Source: an uncultured Helicobacter sp. (GTDB taxonomy: Bacteria; Campylobacterota; Campylobacteria; Campylobacterales; Helicobacteraceae). From it: a DNA stretch of 12,295 nucleotides. The stretch spans positions 1-12,295 of the forward strand of contig CALVDZ010000021.1 in the NCBI GenBank assembly GCA_944326445.1. Direction: 5' to 3'. Below are positions 6,910 through 12,295 of this stretch, piece by piece. Every line of letters begins with the position of its first letter. Position 1 is the first letter of the stretch. The translations under genes were made by a program, and so were the position numbers. The notes beneath the pieces are model-generated. The model did not search any database. It was not told the DNA's origin and saw only the letters and a program-made list of their open reading frames with translations.

Positions 6910-8178
6910 ATGACTGATTTGCAATTCCTCGCACCCTTTTTTGCGCAAAAGCGGATTTTGCTCCTTGTGAGCGCGTCTGTGTCGCTCTATAAAATGCTCG
7001 ATGTGCTTAGCACGCTCACCAAGCTCGGCGCACAAGTCAAAGTCGCAATGAGTAAAGAAAGCACCAAGCTCATCAATCCCACGCTTTTTGAGGCTCTAAG
7101 CAAAAGTGTCGTGCTCCATCAAGATTCACAGAGCTGGAGTGACACCCATACGCCAAACCACATAAGCTACGCCAAATGGGCAGAAGTCGTGCTCATCGCG
7201 CCCGCCACGGCTAACACCATCGCCAAACTCGCCTATGGCATAGCCGATGATACGATCCTTTGCATCGCGCTCGCCTCTAGCGCGCCTAAGCTCATCGCTC
7301 CCGCGATGAACACCACTATGCTAAACGCCCCGCAAACACGAGAAAACCTAAACAAATTAAGATGCCTAGGATTTGAAATCATCGAGCCTAGAATCTCCCT
7401 GCTAGCTTGTGGCGAGCACGGCAAGGGCGCGCTTGCCCAGCACCACGATATCGTCTTTGCCCTCGCACAGGTGCTCATCAAAATGGGTATGTTCAACAAC
7501 ACCGGCTTTTGGCACAATAAAGAAGTGATAATCACAGGCGGGGGGAGCAAAGAAAATATCGATAGCGTGCGCGTGCTAGGCAATCTCTCAAGCGGCAAGC
7601 AAGCATACTTCCTCGCCATAGCCCTGCACTTACTAGGCGCAAAAGTCTTTTTGATAAGCTCAAGCGTGCCTACCATACTGCCCCAAGGCATTCACTTCAT
7701 CGAGGTTACCACTTCTATTCAATACTACCAAGCCATTATAGAATCTAAAAAAATGTGCAAGGCTAAGCCCATACTCTTTATGGCGGCGGCTATAGCGGAC
7801 TTCATACCCGAGGCGGTGAGCCAAACCAAAATCAAAAAAGATTCACTGCGCAACCTCCAACTTACCTTTGAAAAAAATATGGATATTTTGAGCAAGCTCT
7901 CGGCTAAAGAGTTTGTAAAAATCGGATTTAAAGCCGAGGATAATCACCAAAGCGCCTTCCAAAATGCCCAAGGAATGCTGCACAAAAAAGAATGCACCAT
8001 CGTGTGTCTAAATGTGCTAGATTCACTCAAAAACGCCTTTGGTTCGGACAACAACCAAATGACACTCATTAGCTCTAACGCGACACAAGAGACGCCACTA
8101 CTTGATAAATTTAGCCTAAGCTTTGAAATCGCTGCCTTCACCCAGCAAGTGCTGCTAAATGATGATAACGCGCATTAG
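6910..8178 (+). CDS. coaBC: Bifunctional phosphopantothenoylcysteine decarboxylase / phosphopantothenate-cysteine ligase
   Basis: Carries out two consecutive steps of coenzyme A synthesis: CoaB joins cysteine to 4'-phosphopantothenate and CoaC, an FMN protein, decarboxylates the product. I place the start at the ATG at 6910 (422 residues), not the in-frame ATG at 6877. The later ATG has AAGGCAGGCA in front, as argB does, while the earlier one overlaps the probable -10 box. CoaC marks (numbered from 6910): catalytic His84 in HISYAKWAEVVLIAPATANT, PAMNTTM (131-137) and active-site Cys167 in LACGEHGKGA. CoaB marks: KEVIITGGGSKENIDSVRVL (204 on), GNLSSGK, AAAIADFIP (292-300), KIKK (307-310) and FKAED (340-344). 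The flavin loop reads SASVSLYK where GGIAAYK is usual, and the ligase loop has GGGSKE for GGTxE; both are modest departures. It overlaps the next gene by 20 bp. Confidence 0.93.
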   Translation: MTDLQFLAPFFAQKRILLLVSASVSLYKMLDVLSTLTKLGAQVKVAMSKESTKLINPTLFEALSKSVVLHQDSQSWSDTHTPNHISYAKWAEVVLIAPATANTIAKLAYGIADDTILCIALASSAPKLIAPAMNTTMLNAPQTRENLNKLRCLGFEIIEPRISLLACGEHGKGALAQHHDIVFALAQVLIKMGMFNNTGFWHNKEVIITGGGSKENIDSVRVLGNLSSGKQAYFLAIALHLLGAKVFLISSSVPTILPQGIHFIEVTTSIQYYQAIIESKKMCKAKPILFMAAAIADFIPEAVSQTKIKKDSLRNLQLTFEKNMDILSKLSAKEFVKIGFKAEDNHQSAFQNAQGMLHKKECTIVCLNVLDSLKNAFGSDNNQMTLISSNATQETPLLDKFSLSFEIAAFTQQVLLNDDNAH

Positions 8179-8908
8179 TGCCCTCCAAAAGCTCCTCTCA
8201 CAAGCAGATTCTAAAGCCCTGCATTTTAATGCGCGCCTGCCCATCTCACTCAAAGTCCTGCAAAAACTCGATGCCACCACCTACCTCCTGCAAGTGGGCA
8301 CCAAAACCCTCAAAACCACGAGCTACAAGCCCCTGCATATAGGGCAAAAGTATTGGGCGCAGATGTCAAGCACTAAGGATAATAATATCGTGCTAGGCAA
8401 TCTCTTAGAGCAGCCAAAGATATTAGATTCTATTACGCGAAGTCCGCTGAAGTTTAGCCCACAAACGCTAGAGGAGGTGCTAAAAGAGCTAGGTAGCAAT
8501 CTGCCCAAAGAAATGGCACAATTTAGCGCAGAGCAAATGGCGCAGGCAAAGGACAGGGCGGAGTTTGAGTATTTTGGGTTTGTGCTTGCGGGGCTAAAGA
8601 GCGGGGTGCTAAGCCTATGCATCGCTGATAAGGGCGCGCGCGATGGATTGCTGCAGCTAAAGGGAGAGAGAGATGCGCTCACTTTCAGTGCGATTATGCC
8701 AAACCTCGGGATTATCGAGGGGAAAATCACGCTAAGAGAGGGCTTAGCTCATCTCGCGCTTAAGGCAAATTTTGCCAGCACACTCGCGCTTTTGCAATCA
8801 CAAGTGGGCGAATTGGAGGGCTTTGGTTCTGTGAGTTTTGAGGAGGCGGCGCATCTCGCACCACTTTTTGTGCTAGAGGGCGAGCATTTGCTCAATGTCG
8901 TGGGCTAA
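8159..8908 (+). CDS. Uncharacterised protein; C-terminal half FliK-like (tentative)
   Basis: A 249-residue protein, cytosolic by appearance (no signal peptide or membrane helix), of no family I can name with confidence. Two adjacent ATG codons (8159, 8162) inside the end of coaBC give a 20-bp overlap, implying co-translation; no strong ribosome binding site is present. Visible organisation: a helical N-terminus (5-20), a small beta-rich unit around 28-82 (YLLQVGTKTLKTT, then IGQKYWAQM and NNIVLGNLL) like an OB or SH3-like barrel, a charged helical linker (100-135), then beta strands and a final helix at 148-220 (SLCIADKG, LTFSAIMPN, LGIIEGKITL, LALKANF, TLALLQSQVGEL). The last block, two strands followed by a helix ending in L..L...L, recalls the C-terminal domain of the flagellar hook-length protein FliK. 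That is inference only. It converges on the glycosyltransferase gene with a 17-bp overlap. Confidence 0.7.
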   Translation: MMITRISALQKLLSQADSKALHFNARLPISLKVLQKLDATTYLLQVGTKTLKTTSYKPLHIGQKYWAQMSSTKDNNIVLGNLLEQPKILDSITRSPLKFSPQTLEEVLKELGSNLPKEMAQFSAEQMAQAKDRAEFEYFGFVLAGLKSGVLSLCIADKGARDGLLQLKGERDALTFSAIMPNLGIIEGKITLREGLAHLALKANFASTLALLQSQVGELEGFGSVSFEEAAHLAPLFVLEGEHLLNVVG

Positions 8909-9891
8909 GGCTTTTTAGGATCTTTTGAATCTTCCTCACCACGCGCCTTAGGAGGCTTGGCATCTCAAAAACAAGGCTAAAGTTTAGTGAATCTAGCGCG
9001 GGATTTGGAGCTATGTGGCGAGGGTGTGTGAGCGGAAAGATGAGATCATAGCTTGGCATACGCGCAAACTTAGAATCTCCTTGCGTGTGTGCGGCGTCCT
9101 GTCGATTAAAGCCGATGTTTTGAATCATATTATTTTTGGGATACACACAGAGCCCGCGGGACTTCCAAATGCTAAATGTCCAAGGATAATCCCAAGTATC
9201 GATTTTGCCTGCATAATACGCGCCAAAAGTCCTGCGCTCGGATGTGGAGCTAAAGGCAAAGCGCGCGAAGTCGCTAGCAAAATCGCTAGATTCTAACTCA
9301 TACTTAGCCCACGCTCTAGCCCAGCTCGCCCAGCCCCAAATGTGGTTGTATTTGGAGAAAAAATAATCCTCACTTAAGCGCGCTTTGGGGCAAAGCGTCT
9401 CAACTGATGGATTGGGCGCGAAGTCAAGCGCACTCCACCCGCTTATCATCATCACGCGCTCCTGCTCTTTATACCGCGCCAAAAGCTCATCACAGAATCT
9501 AAAAAAGCTCAAAGTCGGCAGGCAATCATCTTCTAGGATAATACCCTGCTCCTCATACGCAAAAAACCACGATATAGCCGAGCTCACCGCTGCCTTGCAC
9601 CCGAGATTAGAATCCAAAAAACGCGTATGCACCCCACAATCCCAATCAATAGAATCTAACAAAAACTCCCGCACTTCCTGCACGAGTGTGGATTCTGCTA
9701 TGCCTTGTGCGTTTATTTTACCCTCCCTTGCGCCATCGGAAGCCAGATATATCCTTGGTGGCTGCACACGCGCGATTTGGGCTAGAATCTGGCGCACCGT
9801 ATCAAGACGATTAAAACTTAGAAGCAATATGGCATTTTGACACCGATAACCTCTAAGATATTCCCCCCCCCCCGAGAGTGGATTCTGTCAT
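8892..9891 (-). CDS. Phase-variable glycosyltransferase (GT2-like, HlpA-type), phase OFF by frameshift
   Basis: Predicted GT-A-fold sugar transferase for a surface glycan. An open frame runs from 9827 (a TTG) to the stop at 8892, but it would begin in the middle of the first beta strand (ILLLSFNR). A better start is the ATG at 9891, followed by ACA GAA TCC ACT CTC and then a G11 tract (9863-9873 on the plus strand). With 11 Gs this frame hits TAG four codons after the tract. With 10 (or 13) Gs it continues as ...GGGEYLRGYRCQNAILLLSF, giving 332 residues. In ON numbering: NLGC at 95-98, the DxD-like metal motif LEDDC around 119-123, and WGWASWARAW at 185-194, all seen in the glycosyltransferases sometimes named hemolytic protein HlpA. 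No good ribosome binding site precedes 9891; translation may depend on the gene 43 bp upstream. Base composition resembles the housekeeping genes. The acceptor is unknown. Confidence 0.85.
9863..9873. repeat. Poly-C/G tract (11 bp) in glycosyltransferase gene
   Basis: Eleven C on the plus strand equal G11 in the coding strand, 18 nt after the ATG at 9891. Only lengths n = 1 mod 3 (10, 13) join that ATG to the glycosyltransferase frame. In the other two frames stops (TGA, TAA) lie directly upstream, so no other start could serve. The length given here is therefore an OFF state. Confidence 0.9.
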
Positions 9892-9934
9892 ATTATTGCA
9901 AGAGCTAGGCTCTATATCAGGGCTTAAAGCCAAG
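9892..9934. other. Short intergenic gap with two small palindromes
   Basis: The 43 bp between the capsule-like gene and the glycosyltransferase contain AGAGC-TAG-GCTCT (9901-9913) and GGCTT-A-AAGCC (9921-9931). Both are 5-bp perfect stems with tiny loops. No T run follows, so they are not convincing terminators. They may be weak RNA structures between two genes of one transcript. Confidence 0.3.
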
Positions 9935-11332
9935 CTAGACATTTTCGCGCTCTGCAAGATATGAGAGCACAGAATCTAACATATCCCTAGCCTTTGTGGG
10001 GGATTTATGGTAGATACTGCGAGCTTTGATGTAGGCTTTGTATTGGTGTATCTCTTCTTCAGTTAGCACAAAAGATTGTGGATTTTCTAATAGTGTCCTA
10101 ACTCCATTATATAAATCCTCAAAACTCTCTACATACACGATATTTTTAGCATTTTTCAAAAGCATATTATGCCCACCAAAGACGATACAGGGCTTGCCGC
10201 TAAAAAATGTCGCTTCCAAATGCACCGTGCCATTAATCGTAGCTACTGCCAACGCCTTTTGGTTGAGTTCTTTTGATGAGGTATCAAGGTCGATAAAACG
10301 CACATTTGGGAGCTTCTCAAGCTCTTTATAAAAACTTCTATTTTTAAAATACCCAAAGTTATAGAGATAATAATACATTCGTGGCTTATTGAGACTAAAT
10401 TGCATAGGGTGCTCTTTGACATAGAGTTTGTAGTCTTCTGGCAAAGCGCGAGAGAGCATTTGGATAACGCTTAGCTGATTTTGGAGTGGCACGCACACGC
10501 TTGTATTACCCTCTGGCTCAAATTGGATAGCATAGAATATAAACTTTTCTCCCTCTTTTGGTTGAGTGGAGATTTTCTTATAATAATGTTTCATACACAT
10601 AAGTTGCAAATAGCTCAAAAGATTTTCTTTGAATCTACTGCCCTCTTTGCCCACCAAAACATTGCGCCCCCACACAAGAAAATCCACCAACAACGAACCT
10701 CCCAAGCGCAGTAGCAACCTTATCATTGCATTGCCTACCTTAGAGTGTTTTTGATAAAATGGTGGTATCCAACCAAAATCAAAATGAAAATAGAAATTTT
10801 CCGCTAATTGCTCATCGTTTAAGGTATCCCCACACAAGGGAATATAACTCTTAGTCGCGTAATCCAAGATATTTGGCGCAAAAATCAGCCTCGTGGGCGC
10901 ACAAAATGCGGGGATACCACGCTTTTGCGCTATGGGCAGACAAAGCTCGCAGAGCAAAATATGCTCTATGGCGTTGTTAAACACAAAATCAATAGTGTGT
11001 GTCTCAAAGATACGATTCCACCAAAAGAGTGCATTAAGGTATTTGTTAGTAACAAGCATCGTGTCTCTAAAATCGCGATGATAAGTAAATTCTATCTTGC
11101 GTTGGGTGTCGCGAAAAGATTCTATAAGTTCATAGTCCAAATACTCCATAGCAATGACAGATTCCACTGCAAAACGATGCGTGATAATCTCAATCTGTTC
11201 TTTTGTGTATGCTGCCCTGTAAGATTGTGCCTGCTCAGGTGTCTCCACCACAAGCACGATAATACGACATCCACGCGCGATAAACTCATCTACGAGCTCA
11301 CATTGTCTATCCACAAGGATAATGTTTTTCAT
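9935..11332 (-). CDS. Capsule polysaccharide biosynthesis-like protein (KpsC/KpsS-type glycosyltransferase fold)
   Basis: A 465-residue cytosolic protein resembling Capsule_synth proteins, which include the Kdo transferases KpsC/KpsS. Supporting stretches are FIFYAIQFEPEGN at 264-276, YKLYVKEHPMQ at 301-311 (nucleotide-sugar site in the GT-B C-terminal lobe), VATINGTVHLEA at 363-374 and GKPCIVFGGH at 379-388. The N-terminal half (MKNIILVDRQ...) looks like the first Rossmann lobe. The ATG at 11332 overlaps the FkbM stop as ATGA and has AAAGGAG upstream, so its translation is well initiated even when FkbM is OFF. Sampled stretches (10081-10140, 10321-10380, 10561-10620) are only about 22-33 % G+C against about 50-60 % in coaBC, so the gene was probably acquired from elsewhere. 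Sugar and acceptor are unknown. The exact family is uncertain, but membership of a glycan locus is clear. Confidence 0.78.
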   Translation of the reverse strand: MKNIILVDRQCELVDEFIARGCRIIVLVVETPEQAQSYRAAYTKEQIEIITHRFAVESVIAMEYLDYELIESFRDTQRKIEFTYHRDFRDTMLVTNKYLNALFWWNRIFETHTIDFVFNNAIEHILLCELCLPIAQKRGIPAFCAPTRLIFAPNILDYATKSYIPLCGDTLNDEQLAENFYFHFDFGWIPPFYQKHSKVGNAMIRLLLRLGGSLLVDFLVWGRNVLVGKEGSRFKENLLSYLQLMCMKHYYKKISTQPKEGEKFIFYAIQFEPEGNTSVCVPLQNQLSVIQMLSRALPEDYKLYVKEHPMQFSLNKPRMYYYLYNFGYFKNRSFYKELEKLPNVRFIDLDTSSKELNQKALAVATINGTVHLEATFFSGKPCIVFGGHNMLLKNAKNIVYVESFEDLYNGVRTLLENPQSFVLTEEEIHQYKAYIKARSIYHKSPTKARDMLDSVLSYLAERENV

Positions 11333-12067
11333 ACATCGCTCCTTTGGAATATCAGCGTATTGTGTAGTTTGGCGTGCAGTCTGTATTGGTGTGAATCTAA
11401 GAGTGCATAAATGGGATTGTCCATAATTTGGGCTAAATCACTCCCAAAAGATTCTACAAGGATTACGCCCGGCTTGTATTTGCTCCAGTCATTGGATTGG
11501 AGCACTTCCAAATCCAAGCCCTCACAATCAACGCTTAGCACATCAATGTGTGTTTGCAGCGGCAGGTGAGAATCCAAAATCTCGCTAAGCTTCCTCACGC
11601 GCACAGGCACTTGGGCTTTGAGATGGTAGCGCGGATGATTGGCATAGGAAGTCGAGAGCTCGGGGGAAAAGCCATTGAGTGCGGGCTCATTAAACATATA
11701 ATACATTAATGCCCCCCCCCCCGAGACCTACTCCGCACTCGATATTGATATCTCGCGCTCGGAATCTCCTAAAAAGCCTCATGCTGCCGGGCATAGCGTC
11801 GATATTGATACCCCTCCAACCGCGCTTATACAAAAGATAAGTGTTTGAGAATCTAAACGGGTGGTGCGCGCCCACATCGACATAAAAGCCATTTTTTTGG
11901 TGCTCAAATATCCGGCGTAGTAGCAAATCCTCTCCCTCTTGGGAATAAGACTTGGTAGCAAAACGCGTGATATAGAGGTTTTTAAAATCTCGCAGGGCGT
12001 CATATAGGGATCTTGGGAGTAAAGACGACAGAATGGACTTTAGTAGGGATTTGGCGGAGATTCTCAT
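11329..12067 (-). CDS. Phase-variable FkbM-family methyltransferase, phase OFF by frameshift
   Basis: SAM-dependent methyltransferase of the FkbM type, which often O-methylates sugars or lipids in surface-glycan loci. It appears as two frames: 12067 to 11690 (N-terminal part) and 11706 to 11329 (C-terminal part), meeting at a G11 tract (11712-11722). Removing one G gives a single 245-residue protein with the junction ...CGVGLGGGALMYYMFNEPA, as FkbM proteins read (strand, then YY.FNEP). N-part motifs: SYSQEGEDLLL (40-50), YVDVGAHHPFRFSNT (62-76, SAM-binding motif I) and INIDAMPGS (88-96). C-part motifs: IDVLSVDCEGLDLEVL and ILVES. In the present state translation stops 6 codons after the tract, which removes half of the fold, so this is a true null. 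Start: ATG at 12067 with GGAGG (12074-12078) upstream. It is first in the operon; its stop overlaps the next ATG by 4 bp. Confidence 0.92.
11712..11722. repeat. Poly-C/G tract (11 bp) in FkbM methyltransferase gene
   Basis: G11 in the coding strand, in the middle of the gene (around codons 115-118). 10 or 13 Gs give the full-length protein; 11 gives a stop (TAA) after INVLYV. The bases 5' of the tract on the coding strand (TCTC) are the same as for the tract in the glycosyltransferase gene, and both ON frames encode Leu-Gly-Gly-Gly. Confidence 0.92.
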
Positions 12068-12161
12068 CGCACACCTCCGCGCACGAATTTTGAATCTCTA
12101 GCAAAAATACAGGAAATATAAAGACTAAGTAGGAGAAAGTTTATAAGAAGGTATCTATTTG
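12068..12161 (-). promoter_or_regulatory. Probable promoter/leader of the glycan operon
   Basis: AT-rich DNA upstream of the FkbM gene. Read on the minus strand, TATATT (12115-12120) could be a -10 box with a leader of about 40 nt. TATAAA (12140-12145) is an alternative; with it, the -35 position would fall at the edge of the G18 tract, so tract length could alter the promoter. The ribosome binding site GGAGG is at 12074-12078. Neither promoter is certain. Confidence 0.35.
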
Positions 12162-12189
12162 CCCCCCCCCCCCCCCCCCAAAAAAAAAA
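12162..12189. repeat. C18A10 compound homopolymer tract upstream of the glycan operon
   Basis: Eighteen C (12162-12179) run directly into ten A (12180-12189). The tract is intergenic: no frame crossing it reaches the FkbM start, since TAG lies in frame about 10 codons upstream of that ATG. On the minus strand it reads T10G18, the T run being the tail of the hairpin at 12190-12214. It is the longest homopolymer in the window and may vary in length; sequencing error is also likely at such a length. Confidence 0.85.
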
Positions 12190-12214
12190 GATTGCCGTAG
12201 GAAAAACGACAATC
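12180..12214 (-). terminator. Rho-independent terminator (minus strand)
   Basis: On the minus strand, GATTG-T-CGT (12214-12206), a 7-nt loop, and ACG-G-CAATC (12198-12190) form a 9-position stem with one mismatch, followed at once by T10 (12189-12180). This is the form of an intrinsic terminator for a minus-strand gene lying to the right, past the window edge. It would insulate the glycan operon from that gene. Confidence 0.65.
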
Positions 12215-12256
12215 ATTTAGGTTGAAGAGGGGGTGGGAATTGTTTGAAAAAATTCA

Positions 12257-12295
12257 TCAAGGCACATAATTTACCGTAACGGCCCCCTCCAAACA
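12257..12295 (-). CDS. Possible 3' end of a gene beyond the right edge
   Basis: On the minus strand one frame from the edge reads CLEGAVTVNYVP then TGA at 12259-12257, some 40 bp before the terminator hairpin, as expected for a gene end. Another frame stays open to a TGA at about 12215 and cannot be excluded. With 12 visible codons no identification is possible; the terminator is the main reason to expect a gene here. Confidence 0.25.
   Translation of the reverse strand, partial: CLEGAVTVNYVP

Noticed and set aside
7233..7691. Minus-strand open frame inside coaBC
   Set aside because: Antisense to the CoaC active-site region and the CoaB nucleotide motif; no start signal.
9825..9827. TTG as the real start of the glycosyltransferase
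   Set aside because: It would cut the first beta strand, has no ribosome binding site, and leaves the G tract and upstream ATG unexplained.
9385..9840. Plus-strand open frame inside the glycosyltransferase gene
   Set aside because: Shadow of the conserved GT2-like domain on the minus strand.
9901..9931. Small palindromes after the capsule-like gene as a terminator
   Set aside because: Stems of 5 bp, no T run, and the next gene follows after 43 bp in the same direction.
10925..11410. Plus-strand open frame of 161 codons across the capsule-like gene
   Set aside because: Antisense to a gene with recognisable motifs and a strong start; it also crosses the coupled FkbM/capsule junction, which is explained by the minus strand.
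11690..11706. FkbM halves as two separate genes
   Set aside because: Neither half alone forms a methyltransferase; their junction falls exactly on the G11 tract and one base restores the family sequence.
12162..12179. C18 tract as part of a coding sequence
   Set aside because: No frame through it is open on both sides, and an in-frame stop separates it from the FkbM start.

Overview
The window looks like chromosomal DNA from a Helicobacter-type campylobacterium (Campylobacterota), probably an enterohepatic species. This rests on a Helicobacter-style outer-membrane protein, a campylobacterial DedA protein, a kdsC-lptC-rlpA cluster, complete arg and his pathway genes (argB, hisB), and long poly-C/poly-G tracts typical of phase-variable loci. 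Base composition, judged from sampled stretches, is near 50 % G+C in the housekeeping genes but much lower inside one glycan gene at 9935-11332. No tRNA, rRNA, IS element, integrase or CRISPR array was seen.

Left part (1-4186): a minus-strand pair, argB followed by the start of a truncated gene with a strong ribosome binding site, runs off the left edge. A short divergent promoter region separates it from a plus-strand run: D-2-hydroxyacid dehydrogenase, an outer-membrane beta-barrel protein with signal peptide, and a DedA membrane protein that starts with TTG.

Middle part (4173-8908): a tight minus-strand operon hisB-kdsC-lptC-rlpA (4-bp and 26-bp overlaps, then a 15-bp gap) combines one histidine-synthesis enzyme with Kdo production (KdsC), LPS transport (LptC) and a SPOR/RlpA cell-wall lipoprotein. 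It converges on DedA with a 14-bp overlap. Divergent from it is coaBC (coenzyme A synthesis), overlapped by an uncharacterised gene whose C-terminal half recalls the FliK C-terminal fold.

Right part (8892-12295): a minus-strand surface-glycan operon, FkbM-type methyltransferase -> capsule-biosynthesis-like protein -> family 2-like glycosyltransferase. The first and third genes each contain an 11-base G tract in their coding strand. In both, 11 Gs break the frame and 10 (or 13) would restore one uninterrupted protein, so both genes read as phase OFF here, each one base from ON. Upstream of the operon lie a C18A10 tract and, read on the minus strand, a hairpin plus T10 that looks like a terminator for a gene beyond the right edge. 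The operon is therefore a candidate combinatorial glycan switch: two coding tracts plus a third tract at the promoter/terminator.

A second signal covers the whole window. The 7-mer AGATTCT/AGAATCT (core GAWTC) occurs about 29 times by eye where about 1.5 are expected, in both orientations, in several reading frames and between genes.
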